From: Bacteroidales bacterium
GTDB lineage: Bacteria; Bacteroidota; Bacteroidia; Bacteroidales; P3
Reading direction: 5' to 3'
Assembly (NCBI GenBank): GCA_017962615.1
Contig: JAGCUZ010000053.1
Location: 1-56,347, forward strand
DNA length: 56,347 bases
Shown: piece by piece, positions 32,996 through 41,706 of the stretch
How the letters are laid out: the number at the start of each line of letters is the position of its first letter
Position numbering within the stretch: the stretch's first letter is position 1
Program-made: the position numbers and the translations under genes
Notes under the pieces: generated by a model
The model's database searches: none
Told to the model about the DNA's origin: nothing
Seen by the model: only the letters and a program-made list of their open reading frames with translations

Positions 32996-33916
32996 TTAAA
33001 AGGCGGAGCCGTGTCGTGCCACAATGAAGCGGGGCTTGTCGCGGAAGTCGCGGTGCAGCGAGGCGGTATAGCCGTACTCTTTGAAGAGCTCCAGCGTAGG
33101 CTGTGGCAGGTTTTCGTTGATTTCCACCACTATGAAGCCGTCGGGAGACAGGCGTCGCAGCCCGAACCACGCTACGGCGCGGTAGAAGCAGAGCGGGTCG
33201 GCGTCGGGCACGAACAGAGCCGCGGCGGGCTCGTGGTCGGTCACGTTGCGCGACATCGCTGTGCGCTCGCTGTCGCACACATACGGAGGGTTGGAGACTA
33301 TGAGGTCGAAGTCTCCACCCACCATGCTGGCGGCCAGCTCTTCGTGGCGCAGCACGTCGTGGCGCTCAAACAGCACGTCTACGCCGTTGTTGGCGGCATT
33401 GGCGCGGGCCACGGCCAGGCAGTCGTTCGACAGGTCTACACCCACAACGGTGGCATCGGCACAGGCCTTGGCCAGAGCCACGGCGATGCATCCGCTGCCG
33501 GTGCAGAGGTCGATGATGCGCGGCGGCTTGCCGGTGGCGCACAGTGCACTCCCGGTGAGGCTGCCGTCGACGATGCCCTGCACCATCTCCTCGGTCTCGG
33601 GGCGTGGCACAAGGACGCGTTCGTCGACCTGGATGCGGCACCCTGCGAAATAGCTGTAGCCTACGATGTATTGCACAGGGCGCCAGCGCCGTAACTCCTC
33701 GGCGGCATGGTGCAGCTTGAGCAGCACCGACTGGTTGACGGTGCCCGAACGGTGCAGCAGGTACTGCGTGTTGTCCCAGCCTAGGAAGGCCTCGAAGAGG
33801 CACCGCAGCATTGCCGCCACCTCGCGCTCGCCGTATTGCTGGTCCAACATGGCGTGGTAGTAGCGTTCAACGTCGCGTACCTTGTTGCTGGCAAAGCCTA
33901 TGGCGGTGGTGTTCAT
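32996..33916 (-). CDS. prmC: Peptide chain release factor N5-glutamine methyltransferase
   Basis: A 306-residue SAM-dependent methyltransferase that methylates the Gln of the GGQ motif of release factors. Visible are the N-terminal helical domain with GWDNTQYLLHRSG, VDERVLVPRPETEEMV, the SAM-binding IIDLCTGSGCIAVALA and the catalytic SNPPYVCDSE (about residue 207). The start is set at ATG 33916, which overlaps the stop of the RNase H gene (ATGA); an in-frame ATG 18 codons upstream lies inside that gene. Translational coupling to the RNase H gene is likely. Confidence 0.94.
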   Translation of the reverse strand: MNTTAIGFASNKVRDVERYYHAMLDQQYGEREVAAMLRCLFEAFLGWDNTQYLLHRSGTVNQSVLLKLHHAAEELRRWRPVQYIVGYSYFAGCRIQVDERVLVPRPETEEMVQGIVDGSLTGSALCATGKPPRIIDLCTGSGCIAVALAKACADATVVGVDLSNDCLAVARANAANNGVDVLFERHDVLRHEELAASMVGGDFDLIVSNPPYVCDSERTAMSRNVTDHEPAAALFVPDADPLCFYRAVAWFGLRRLSPDGFIVVEINENLPQPTLELFKEYGYTASLHRDFRDKPRFIVARHGSAF

Positions 33917-34563
33917 CGGTCTTTTCTCCCAAAGTCGGCCGGTATCTCGCCCCACAGCTCTGTGCGCCATTTAAGTATGGGGGTGTTGTAGCTGTTGCTG
34001 TGCAGCCAAGCCTCGGCGCGGTGTATGATGTTGTATAGGTCGGCAGTCTTGTCGTTGTAGGGCAGCTTGGTGCGGCATTCCTTGCGTTCCACCCACTGCA
34101 TGGCATTCACCGAGTCGGTGTAGAGCGGCAGGTTGAGGTTGTGCTTCTTCATGTAGGCCAAACCGTGCACAATGCCAAGGAATTCGCCGATGTTGTTAGT
34201 CCCCATGGGGTGGCTGAAATGGAACAGTTCGGTGCCGGTGTACACATACACTCCGCGGTACTCCATTACACCGGGGTTGCCGCTGCAGGCGGCATCGGTG
34301 GCGATGGCGTTGAGCTCGGGGCGCGGCATGTCGGGGTTTGCTGCCAGGATGGCGTCCAAACGTGTCTCACATGACAGCTCTGGCTCGCTGTCGGCCAAGG
34401 GAGGACCGGCCTTGAATGCAGCCTCGGCCTCGGCCATCGTCTTGTATGATTTGTAGCGTGCGGCTGCCACCCCTTTGACCTGCGCCTGACACTCGTCCCA
34501 ACTGGTGTATATGCCGGGTTTCAGCCCCTGCCATACCACGTAATATTTCTGTTTGCTCGCCAT
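33913..34563 (-). CDS. Viroplasmin-type ribonuclease H
   Basis: A 216-residue protein. Residues 4-50 form the caulimovirus viroplasmin-like domain that binds RNA/DNA hybrids (YYVVWQGLKPGIYTSWDEC, FKAG end). The C-terminal RNase HI domain has the acidic active-site residues in AIATDAACSGNPGV, NNIGEFLGIVHGL and YTDSVNAMQWV. It removes RNA from RNA/DNA hybrids in replication and repair. A divergent promoter box (minus-strand TATCTTTG, 34651-34658) lies upstream; prmC overlaps its stop by 4 bases. Confidence 0.92.
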   Translation of the reverse strand: MASKQKYYVVWQGLKPGIYTSWDECQAQVKGVAAARYKSYKTMAEAEAAFKAGPPLADSEPELSCETRLDAILAANPDMPRPELNAIATDAACSGNPGVMEYRGVYVYTGTELFHFSHPMGTNNIGEFLGIVHGLAYMKKHNLNLPLYTDSVNAMQWVERKECRTKLPYNDKTADLYNIIHRAEAWLHSNSYNTPILKWRTELWGEIPADFGRKDR

Positions 34564-34650
34564 AGATTTACTTTATCAGATGTATCCCGAAGGCTCTATC
34601 GCCTAATTTTAAATGCAATACGCGATGAAGGCATAGGGATTAAACATACA

Positions 34651-34658
34651 CAAAGATA
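34651..34658 (-). promoter_or_regulatory. -7 box upstream of the RNase H gene
   Basis: Minus-strand TATCTTTG, an exact TAnnTTTG box, lies about 88 bases before the ATG at 34563. Confidence 0.5.
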
Positions 34659-34720
34659 CGATTTTATTTGCTGTCGGTGGAAAAATCTTTCATTCACACA
34701 AATGTTTGAAGAAAAAATCA

Positions 34721-34728
34721 TATCTTTG
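34721..34728 (+). promoter_or_regulatory. -7 box immediately upstream of the radical SAM gene
   Basis: TATCTTTG ends 9 bases before ATG 34738. The implied mRNA has a leader of only a few bases. It also excludes the in-frame ATG at 34702 as start. Confidence 0.6.
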
Positions 34729-34737
34729 CACTCGATT

Positions 34738-35358
34738 ATGGAGGCAGTACCATTCATAGGCATCGACAGGCATCGTATTGGCAGTGACGGTGTTGGCGTT
34801 ACCACGCTGGCAGCGTTCCATGGCTGCGGTCTGCGTTGCCGCTACTGCCTGAACAGCCGTTGCCTTGAGTCGTCGGAGGACTTGCCGCGCTACACGCCGC
34901 AACAGTTATACGACCATGTGGGCGTGGATAACCTCTACTTCATCGCCACGGGCGGCGGTGTATGCTTCGGCGGCGGCGAGCCGTTGCTGCACGCTGACTT
35001 CATAACAGAGTTCAAGCGGCTGTGCGGCAAGAGTTGGAACCTTACCGCCGAGACGGCGCTACAGGTGCCGCGCACGGCTGTGGAGGCCGTTGCCGAGGTG
35101 GTGGGCGACTTCATCGTCGACATCAAGGAGAGCGACCCCGAGGCGTACCGCTCGTACACCGGCGGCGACGCCAACAGGGCATGGGACAACCTCGAGCTGC
35201 TGCTGTCGCTCGTAGGCACTGAGCACGTCACCGTACGCGTTCCCCTCATCCCGCAGTACAACGACGCGGCGGCCACCGACCGTACCGCTGCGCGCCTCGC
35301 CGTTATGGGCGTATCACGCATCGACCGCTTCACCTATCATACAATAAATAACCGATAA
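34738..35358 (+). CDS. Radical SAM protein (YjjW/activase-like)
   Basis: A 206-residue radical SAM enzyme. The cluster-binding CxxxCxxC is C30-GLR-C34-RY-C37 within FHGCGLRCRYCLN. GGGVCFGGGEPLLHADF (about 76-92) is the SAM-binding GGE region. The C-terminal half follows the pyruvate-formate-lyase-activase pattern (DFIVDIKESDPE, VRVPLIPQYND). No glycyl-radical enzyme lies nearby. The start follows the promoter box. The stop is 15 bases before a TonB-domain gene with a Cys-rich head, so the two form an operon. The substrate is unknown; the neighbour is a candidate. Confidence 0.85.
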   Translation: MEAVPFIGIDRHRIGSDGVGVTTLAAFHGCGLRCRYCLNSRCLESSEDLPRYTPQQLYDHVGVDNLYFIATGGGVCFGGGEPLLHADFITEFKRLCGKSWNLTAETALQVPRTAVEAVAEVVGDFIVDIKESDPEAYRSYTGGDANRAWDNLELLLSLVGTEHVTVRVPLIPQYNDAAATDRTAARLAVMGVSRIDRFTYHTINNR

Positions 35359-35373
35359 CGCCGTTAATGTAGT

Positions 35374-36105
35374 ATGACCCGAGGGAAGAATATATGCAAC
35401 CGCTTGAAGGCGCTCCGCAAGAGCATCGCCGAAGAGAACGGCATACCTTTGGCTACGGAAGAGTGTACCTATAAAGGCGAGTGCCGTGGCACATGCCCGC
35501 GCTGCGAGGCCGAGGTGCGGTATCTTGAGAACGCCCTTGCCGACCGTCTGCGGGTGGGCAAGGCAGCCACCGTTGCCGGGCTTGCACTGGGCCTGACCTC
35601 TTGCGGCGGTCCATCGGCAGTACAAGGCGGCGATACCGTGCTCACTGTCGACAGTGCCATGGCCGATACCAATGCTGTACGCGAAGCTGATAGCTCCGAG
35701 TCGCCGTGGCGCGAGCAGGATGACCTGTTGGACATTGTCTGTGGCGACATCTATGTAATTGACACCAATGCCATGCCAGACCTCAGCGGTATCATCGCCC
35801 GCCCAGATGTCGAGGCCGAATTCCCAGGCGGCAGCGCCGCTCTCGACAAGTTCCTCATAGACAATATTCAATATCCACAGCAGGCTTTGGAGAACGGTAT
35901 CGGTGGCAAGGTGATTGTGTATTTCCTCGTCGACACCGACGGCACCATAAAGAATCCCTACATCATGCGTGACATCGGAGGGGGCTGCGGCAAGGAGGCA
36001 CTGCGCGTAGTGCGTATGATGCCACGATGGATTCCCGGCAAAATGGGCGGCAAAGCGGTGAGCATGGCGGTAACCTTGCCCGTCATCTTTGACATTCCCG
36101 AGTGA
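35374..36105 (+). CDS. TonB C-terminal domain protein with Cys-rich N-terminus
   Basis: A 243-residue protein. Residues 1-55 contain five Cys (8, 31, 37, 41, 44) in the pattern ECTYKGECRGTCPRCEAEV, which recurs in many Bacteroidales proteins but has no known role. A hydrophobic segment ending LALGLTSC (about 62-77) acts as anchor or lipobox. A Thr/Asp-rich linker follows, and residues about 150-243 form a TonB C-terminal domain (EFPGGSAALDKFLIDNIQYP, GGKVIVYFLVDTDGTIKN) that contacts TonB-dependent receptors. If the Cys-rich head is cytoplasmic it could bind metal or an Fe-S cluster. It is co-transcribed with the radical SAM gene. Confidence 0.85.
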   Translation: MTRGKNICNRLKALRKSIAEENGIPLATEECTYKGECRGTCPRCEAEVRYLENALADRLRVGKAATVAGLALGLTSCGGPSAVQGGDTVLTVDSAMADTNAVREADSSESPWREQDDLLDIVCGDIYVIDTNAMPDLSGIIARPDVEAEFPGGSAALDKFLIDNIQYPQQALENGIGGKVIVYFLVDTDGTIKNPYIMRDIGGGCGKEALRVVRMMPRWIPGKMGGKAVSMAVTLPVIFDIPE

Positions 36106-36145
36106 TTCCCATGTCAGCGATACATGTGGTGGGCTCTTGGGCGAC

Positions 36146-36167
36146 GTTGTTCCCATTCGGTCGCGAC
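36146..36167 (+). repeat. Dispersed repeat fragment
   Basis: This 22-base segment (containing CGGTCGCGAC) matches 47400-47421 except at two positions; both lie downstream of a gene end and about 25 bases after a GCGATA word. It seems to be part of a decayed dispersed element. Confidence 0.5.
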
Positions 36168-36227
36168 GGCTACCCATTCTCCTTATTGGAGATTTGGTGC
36201 GTTTGTTTTGCCCACTTTTCATGATAA

Positions 36228-36259
36228 TTTGGCTATATCGTCAGTTATTCGTATCTTTG
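36228..36259 (+). promoter_or_regulatory. Promoter of the pth-coaX operon
   Basis: TTTG (36228-36231), a 20-base spacer and TATCTTTG (36252-36259) match the Bacteroidetes -33/-7 consensus. Transcription should start near 36266 and probably drives the long envelope operon. Confidence 0.75.
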
Positions 36260-36337
36260 CATTTCCTTTTTATATATATGCCTCTAATTAATAAACTATT
36301 ATCTCTCTTTAAATCAAGAGGAAACAGCGAAGATGTC

Positions 36338-36919
36338 ATGAAATACCTTATCGTTGGTTTGGGCAATATCGGCGAAGAATATGAGGGGACGCGCCACAAC
36401 ATCGGCTTCATGGCTGCCGATGCTCTCTTGAAGAAGGTCGACAGTGCGGCATCGTTCAAGCTGGAGCGTCACGCCTACAAGACAGAGCTGCGCTACAAGG
36501 GTCGTATACTTGTGGTTATCAAGCCTACCACTTATATGAACCTTAGCGGCAAGGCTGTGCGCTATTGGATGACTACAGAGAAGGTTCCGTTGCAGAATGT
36601 GCTTGTGTTTGTTGACGATATAGCTCTGCCTGTGGGAGCGTTGAGGATGAAGAAGCAGGGTTCGCACGGTGGTCACAACGGCCTCGCCGACATCGAGGCA
36701 GTGCTTGGCACGGCCAACTACTGCCGCCTGCGCATAGGCGTTGGCGACAATTTCTCACGTGGGCATCAGATAGACTATGTGCTGGGACGCTTCACGAGCG
36801 ACGAGATGGCTATAGTGCAGCCGCGTGTGGAGGCAGCTGCCAATGCGGCGCTGGCTTTCTGCACCGTGGGTCCCGACAGGGCTATGAATATGTTTAACGG
36901 TAATGTGGCTACCGCCTGA
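36338..36919 (+). CDS. pth: Peptidyl-tRNA hydrolase
   Basis: A 193-residue Pth that releases peptides from peptidyl-tRNA. Conserved segments are MKYLIVGLGNIGEEYEGTRHNIGF with the catalytic His in RHNIGF (about 20), KPTTYMNLSGKAVRYW, FVDDIALPVG, and GSHGGHNGLADIEAVLGT. ATG 36338 gives the usual family start; an in-frame ATG at 36278 would add 20 residues (LINKLLSLFKSRG) and is also downstream of the promoter, so the longer form cannot be excluded. coaX follows 15 bases later. Confidence 0.94.
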   Translation: MKYLIVGLGNIGEEYEGTRHNIGFMAADALLKKVDSAASFKLERHAYKTELRYKGRILVVIKPTTYMNLSGKAVRYWMTTEKVPLQNVLVFVDDIALPVGALRMKKQGSHGGHNGLADIEAVLGTANYCRLRIGVGDNFSRGHQIDYVLGRFTSDEMAIVQPRVEAAANAALAFCTVGPDRAMNMFNGNVATA

Positions 36920-36934
36920 GGCCGCAATAGGGAT

Positions 36935-37684
36935 ATGGCGCATCTGTTGATTGACATAGGGAACACCTCGACCAAAGTGGCTGTGAGCCGCAACGGCAGG
37001 CTGTGTCATAGACAGAAGTGCACAGAACTCACGGATGAGATACTTAAACCACTGTTGGACGGATACGACATATCGTGTGTCGGTGTGTCGGTTGTTGGCG
37101 ATGCCTCACGGTTGGTCGGTCTGCCTGTCAGTCTGCCATGCTTGCGCGTGAGTTCCGGCATAAAGCTGCCGTTTACAATAGCATACGACTCGCCGCAAAC
37201 GTTGGGGGCCGACCGTCTGGCGGCCTCAGTGGCGGCATACGCCCTGGGTGGCGGTGGGGCGTGCCTCGTTATAGACGCGGGCACGTGCATCACCATTGAC
37301 TACATCGACGGCGGCGCATGCTACAGGGGTGGCGCCATACTGCCGGGTATGGACATGAAATTTAGGGCTCTGCATAATTTTACGGCCAACCTGCCGTTAT
37401 TAGATATAGAAACATTGTCGGAAGCTAGTGATATGCCATCGTCAGTCTCTATATTGGGCGGTTCGACACGCGACTCCATAAGGGTGGGCGTGATAGATGC
37501 CACGGTATTGGCGTTGCAGGGCTTTTTGGACCGCTACAAGGCTATGGAACCCTCGCTGCGGTTGTTCCTCACAGGGGGCGCGGCCCCGTGGCTGGAGAAC
37601 GCCTTGGACACGGAGGTATGCCACGAGCCCGACTTGGTGCTTATCGGCATAGACAAATGTTTGGAAGATAATTGTAAGTTTTAA
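36935..37684 (+). CDS. coaX: Type III pantothenate kinase
   Basis: A 249-residue ASKHA-fold kinase performing the first step of coenzyme A synthesis without feedback inhibition by CoA. Seen are LLIDIGNTSTKVAV (phosphate-binding loop, residues 4-17), TLGADRLAASVAAY with the pantothenate-binding GADR near 90, LVIDAGTCITIDYI near 110, and the GGAILPGMDMKFRALH segment. It lies 15 bases after pth and 72 bases before the barrel-protein gene in the same direction. Confidence 0.95.
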   Translation: MAHLLIDIGNTSTKVAVSRNGRLCHRQKCTELTDEILKPLLDGYDISCVGVSVVGDASRLVGLPVSLPCLRVSSGIKLPFTIAYDSPQTLGADRLAASVAAYALGGGGACLVIDAGTCITIDYIDGGACYRGGAILPGMDMKFRALHNFTANLPLLDIETLSEASDMPSSVSILGGSTRDSIRVGVIDATVLALQGFLDRYKAMEPSLRLFLTGGAAPWLENALDTEVCHEPDLVLIGIDKCLEDNCKF

Positions 37685-37740
37685 GTTATTAGTTCTAAGT
37701 TTTAATTGGCTGAAGCATTTTTTAGTTATTAGTTAAACAA
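37675..37740 (+). repeat. AGTTATTAGTT repeat cluster
   Basis: AAGTTTTAAGTTATTAGTT and close variants occur three times in the coaX-barrel gap. Such AT-rich words are simple-sequence-like; no function is apparent. Confidence 0.4.
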
Positions 37741-37756
37741 AAATACGATTAAGTAG

Positions 37757-39085
37757 GTGAAGAAGATACAGTTTTTTATATGCTTGTCGTTGCTCCTTGC
37801 ACTGTTGCCGGCGGCTCGGGGACAGAACGGCATCAATATGCCTTATTCGCAGTTCGGCGTGGGCTTGAGCAACAGGCCCTACAACATGCCATTTGCCTCG
37901 ATGGCAGGTGGCACAGCCATAGCGGCGTGGGGCAACAATTTCATAAATCCGTTTAACCCGGCTTCGTATGCGGCTGTGCAGAGGAACAGTTTCGTTTTCG
38001 ACATGGGCATGCTGGTGGACATGAACCGTATCAGTACCCCAACGGGCTCATTCTTCGACGCTGATGCCAACATCGGATACCTCGCCTTTGCCTTCCCGCT
38101 GTGCAAGTGGTGGAAGACGTCGTTCGGTCTTATGCCGTACAGCGACGTGAACTACGAGGCGGTAGTAATGGACGAGGCCGACGCTGTTAAGACCCGCTAC
38201 GAGGGTACGGGCGCGGTGAATCAGTTCTTCTGGGGTCATGCCTTCAACATTATCGGCTCGCCGCAGACTGACAAGCCTGCGCTGATGGCTGGCTTTAACA
38301 TCAATTACTTGATGGGTAGCGTAGTGAGGGGCATAACCTACGACTTCCAAGGCGACGACTCGACGTACTGTATCGACTCGCGCCGCGAGAAGACCACGCG
38401 TGTGAGCAACTTCACCTTCGACCTGGGCCTGCAATACGGGCAGCCGCTGAAGAAGGGCTACCGCCTGGCGGCTGGCGTTGTGTGCAAGACTCCTCATGCC
38501 ATGCAGGTGCGCGACGTGGCATCGGTTTACACCTTTGTATCGCATTCGGGTACGGAATACATGCGCGACACCATCTTCCCGACCTCGGGCAGCAACGAGT
38601 ACCGCAGCACACTGGCCCAGCCATTGGCCCTTGGCGTGGGTCTCTCGCTACAGCGCGACAACCACTGGCGGCTCAACCTCGACATGGAATGGGCTGAGTG
38701 GCACGGCCTGAAGTATACCGAGAACCTTGACTACAACATCTTCGGTCAGAGTGCGCTGCAATACGACAGCTACAGCCGTTACGCCTTGGGCGCACAGTGG
38801 CTCGGCGACAAGGGTGCCTCCAAGTATTTCAGGCGCATCAGCTTCAGCACGGGTGTGCACTACGAGCAGGGCATGATGTACCTCTCGATAGACGACAAGC
38901 CTGTCAACCAGGCGGGCATCGGCTGCGGTGCCTCTCTGCCCATGCGCAAAGGCCGCTCGGCGCTCAACATAGCGCTGGGCTACAACCGCTACGGCAGCAG
39001 CGACCTGCTTGCTAACAGCTGCTTCACAGTCTCCTTGAGCATAGCCTCGTGCGAGTCGTGGTTTGTAAAAAGAAAATATGACTAA
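37757..39085 (+). CDS. Outer-membrane beta-barrel protein
   Basis: A 442-residue protein starting with GTG at 37757. The signal peptide ends before Gln23 (PAARG|QNGIN). The mature protein starts NMPYSQFGVGLSNRPYNMPFASMAGG and has many amphipathic strands, with NPFNPASYAAVQRNSFVFDMGM and RLNLDMEWAEWHGLKY typical of FadL/OmpP1-like or PorV-like barrels of Bacteroidetes. The ligand is unknown. The order coaX, barrel protein, TPR protein, lptC recurs in Bacteroidales, suggesting a role in envelope assembly. The TPR gene starts 29 bases downstream. Confidence 0.82.
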   Translation: MKKIQFFICLSLLLALLPAARGQNGINMPYSQFGVGLSNRPYNMPFASMAGGTAIAAWGNNFINPFNPASYAAVQRNSFVFDMGMLVDMNRISTPTGSFFDADANIGYLAFAFPLCKWWKTSFGLMPYSDVNYEAVVMDEADAVKTRYEGTGAVNQFFWGHAFNIIGSPQTDKPALMAGFNINYLMGSVVRGITYDFQGDDSTYCIDSRREKTTRVSNFTFDLGLQYGQPLKKGYRLAAGVVCKTPHAMQVRDVASVYTFVSHSGTEYMRDTIFPTSGSNEYRSTLAQPLALGVGLSLQRDNHWRLNLDMEWAEWHGLKYTENLDYNIFGQSALQYDSYSRYALGAQWLGDKGASKYFRRISFSTGVHYEQGMMYLSIDDKPVNQAGIGCGASLPMRKGRSALNIALGYNRYGSSDLLANSCFTVSLSIASCESWFVKRKYD

Positions 39086-39114
39086 TTAAATAACAAAAAC
39101 AACAATTTACAACA

Positions 39115-40440
39115 ATGAAGAATCTAAAAATTGCATTTGTGTCGATGGCGCTCCTTGCCTCGGGCTTGGCGGCCAACGCTCAGAAGTACGGTAAAACCCC
39201 GGAAGACAGCGTTCGTTGTATCACCAATATCTCACTGTACACTGAGTTCTACAAGCAGAAGAACTATGCCGACGCCTACACCCCATGGTGCGAGACCCTC
39301 AAGACATGCCCGGCCAGTAGCAAGAACCTCTACATCCGTGGCGTAACCATCATGAAGTACATGATTAACAACGCCAAGACTCAGGCCGAGCGCGATACTC
39401 TGATTGCCGAGCTTATGCAGATGTATGACCTGCGCATAGCCAACTTCGGCGAGGCCGGCGAGAACACCGCCAAGAAGGCCATGGACCTGGAGGTGTTTAC
39501 CCGCGACGCGGGCGTTAAGGACTACTACCCGATATATGCCGAGGCGGTGCGCCTGGGCGGCGAGCGGCTTGACGCGGCTTATGTAACCAAGTATTTCGAG
39601 GCCACGGTGAAGTATGTCAAGGCTGGTTATGCCGAGCCTTCGCTGGTGGTTGACAACTACGACTTGGCAAGCGACCTGCTTGACAAGCAGTACCGCGCCA
39701 ACCGCGAGGACAGCGCCAAGGCTGCCACCATTGCCCGCTACATATCGAGCGTGGAGGCCGCTTTCTCGCCCTACGCCTCGTGCGAGCAGCTTGTGAGCAT
39801 ATACACCAAGAAGTTTGAGGCCAGTCCCAACGACGTGGCTCTGCTCACCAAGATTACCACCATCATGCGCAAGAAGAAATGCATGAGCGAAGAGCTCTTC
39901 TTCAAGGCCACCCAGAACCTCCATGCCTTGCAGCCTTCGCCCTCGACGGCTCTCCTCATGGGTCAGATGTGCGTCAACAACCAACAGTACTCGAAGGCTG
40001 TAGAGTACCTCAACGAAGCCGCCAAGGGTCTCACCGAGCCCGACGACCTCTATAGCACTTATCTCGCCATCGGCATGGCCAACTCGGCCCAGCGCAGCTA
40101 CGGCGCTGCACGGGCGGCCTACAACAAGGCAGCAGAGCTCGACCCGACCAAGGGTGACCCGCTGTTCCGCATAGCTCAGCTGTACGGACAGAGCGCCGGT
40201 ATGGTGGACGACGGCATGAGCGGCCGCTCGGTGTACTGGGTGGCTGTGGACCAGGCCCGCCGTGCCCTCGCCGTCGATAACAGCGAGGAGTTTGCCGCCA
40301 CGGTCAACAAGTTTATCTCGACCTGTTCGCAGCATTTCCCCAAGCAGGCCGACGCCTTCATGCTCAACCTGCTCGACGGCAACAGCTACACCGTGGGCGG
40401 CTGGATTGGCGTGTCGACCACCGTGCGTACCCGCAAGTAA
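39115..40440 (+). CDS. Periplasmic TPR-repeat protein
   Basis: A 441-residue protein with a signal peptide cleaved before Gln23 (LAANA|QKYGK). It is entirely helical. TPR-like units are visible at YTEFYKQKNYADAYTPWCE (about 42-60), MCVNNQQYSKAVEYLNEAAK and AIGMANSAQRSYGAARAAYNKAAEL (about 285-350). It probably serves as a periplasmic scaffold for the barrel protein or for LPS/envelope assembly; this is inferred from the operon. It ends 28 bases before lptC. Confidence 0.86.
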   Translation: MKNLKIAFVSMALLASGLAANAQKYGKTPEDSVRCITNISLYTEFYKQKNYADAYTPWCETLKTCPASSKNLYIRGVTIMKYMINNAKTQAERDTLIAELMQMYDLRIANFGEAGENTAKKAMDLEVFTRDAGVKDYYPIYAEAVRLGGERLDAAYVTKYFEATVKYVKAGYAEPSLVVDNYDLASDLLDKQYRANREDSAKAATIARYISSVEAAFSPYASCEQLVSIYTKKFEASPNDVALLTKITTIMRKKKCMSEELFFKATQNLHALQPSPSTALLMGQMCVNNQQYSKAVEYLNEAAKGLTEPDDLYSTYLAIGMANSAQRSYGAARAAYNKAAELDPTKGDPLFRIAQLYGQSAGMVDDGMSGRSVYWVAVDQARRALAVDNSEEFAATVNKFISTCSQHFPKQADAFMLNLLDGNSYTVGGWIGVSTTVRTRK

Positions 40441-40468
40441 TAGCACATAAAGCCCTTAGCCCCGGACG

Positions 40469-41008
40469 ATGCCCTTGCGCCGCCTTTGTTGTTTGCTGTC
40501 AGTGGCTTTGCTATGCTCTTCATGTGTCAACGACATGGAGAAGATACGCTTTTTCGACAGGCAGACGCTTCCTAACCAGTCGGTAAGAGGTGCGCATGTG
40601 GTGCGCAGCGTGAGCGGCGACCTTCAGCTGCTGCTCGACGCTCCGCAGATAGATGTCTTTCAGCATCCCGAGGCCAAGACGGTGTATCCCAAGGGTTTCT
40701 CCATGAGGTTCTTTGCCCACGACGGCACCAAGACGGCCACCGTATCGGCCCGCTACGGCATCTCGTACGACTCCAAGCAGATTATGGAGGCGCGCGACAG
40801 TGTGGTCATCATCGACCATCGCACCGGCGACACGGTATACCTTTGCAGCCTCGTGTGGAACTCGCTCGAAGAGCGTATCTATTCCAACGACTCCATACGC
40901 TCGGTCAACGGTCGTCGCGTCACCTATGGCGACGGGTTCGAGTCGGACGAGAACTTCACCAACCCTCAAATACTTCATCAGCGTGGCACTATTGAGTGGA
41001 ATGAATAG
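40469..41008 (+). CDS. lptC: LPS export ABC transporter periplasmic protein LptC (lipoprotein form)
   Basis: A 179-residue protein with a lipobox (LLCSSC, Cys19). It has the LptC/OstA-like beta-jellyroll pattern: VVRSVSGDLQLLLDAPQIDVF, YPKGFSMRFFAHDGTKTATVSARYG, VVIIDHRTGDTVYLCSLVW and a final GDGFESDENFTNPQILHQRG. LptC passes LPS from the inner membrane LptBFG complex to LptA. The lipid anchor instead of an N-terminal membrane helix is common in Bacteroidetes. It overlaps the next gene by 8 bases. Confidence 0.9.
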   Translation: MPLRRLCCLLSVALLCSSCVNDMEKIRFFDRQTLPNQSVRGAHVVRSVSGDLQLLLDAPQIDVFQHPEAKTVYPKGFSMRFFAHDGTKTATVSARYGISYDSKQIMEARDSVVIIDHRTGDTVYLCSLVWNSLEERIYSNDSIRSVNGRRVTYGDGFESDENFTNPQILHQRGTIEWNE

Positions 41009-41696
41009 CGGTTGGTCGCGGTCGAGCGGGAGCAACAGCCAGTCCCAGCAGCGCAGGGGGCTACTATGGCTGGCACTCCTCGTCTTCCTGACGGTGTCGG
41101 CTTTCATCCTATTCCCCAGGGGGGTGTCGCACCGCCCACCTGTGGCCGACTCGCTGTCGCGTGCCGTGGCCATGGCTGTGGTTGATTCCGCGCAGGCTAC
41201 GCGCCGCCACTACAGCCGCACTTACAGCAGGCCGGGCTATGCCGAGGCCAGCGCTCATGCGGCCACGGCACTGCCTCCTGTGAAGCAGGAGAGGCGTTGC
41301 TTCTACCTCGAAGTGAACAGTGCCGACACCCTCGACTGGCAGCAGCTTTATGGCATCGGGCACACCTTCTCGAACCGCATAGTCAGCTATCGCCAACGCC
41401 TTGGCGGCTTCTATGCTCTTGAGCAGCTGCGCGAGGTTTATGGCATCACCGACTCGTTATATCTCTCCATACTCCCGCATCTAAGGCTCGACACCACGCT
41501 AATCAGGCCGCTGAAGATCAACACGGCTACTATCGACTCGCTCAAGCGGCATCCCTACCTCGATTACTACCAGGCCAAGGCCATCGTGCGCTACCGCGAG
41601 CGTTACGGTGCTTACGGCTCTGCCGACGACCTGCTGCAGGTCAACCTTATCGACCAGTCTACTTTGAATAAAATCAAACCTTATCTGTCATTTTAA
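41001..41696 (+). CDS. Membrane-anchored helix-hairpin-helix (ComEA-like) protein
   Basis: A 231-residue protein with one membrane segment (RGLLWLALLVFLTVSAFILF, about 19-38) and two helix-hairpin-helix units: VNSADTLDWQQLYGIGHTFSNRIV (about 99-122) and INTATIDSLKRHPYLDYYQAKAIVRYR (about 170-196). The fold resembles ComEA-type DNA-binding proteins, so it may bind DNA at the outer face of the inner membrane. A role in the LPS context is not obvious. ATG 41001 overlaps the lptC stop, indicating coupling. lpxD follows 10 bases later. Confidence 0.85.
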   Translation: MNSGWSRSSGSNSQSQQRRGLLWLALLVFLTVSAFILFPRGVSHRPPVADSLSRAVAMAVVDSAQATRRHYSRTYSRPGYAEASAHAATALPPVKQERRCFYLEVNSADTLDWQQLYGIGHTFSNRIVSYRQRLGGFYALEQLREVYGITDSLYLSILPHLRLDTTLIRPLKINTATIDSLKRHPYLDYYQAKAIVRYRERYGAYGSADDLLQVNLIDQSTLNKIKPYLSF

Positions 41697-41706
41697 GAAT
41701 CAGTTT

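Noticed and set aside
39232-40446. 404-codon minus-strand open frame opposite the TPR gene
   Set aside because: Antisense shadow of a gene with signal peptide and TPR repeats.
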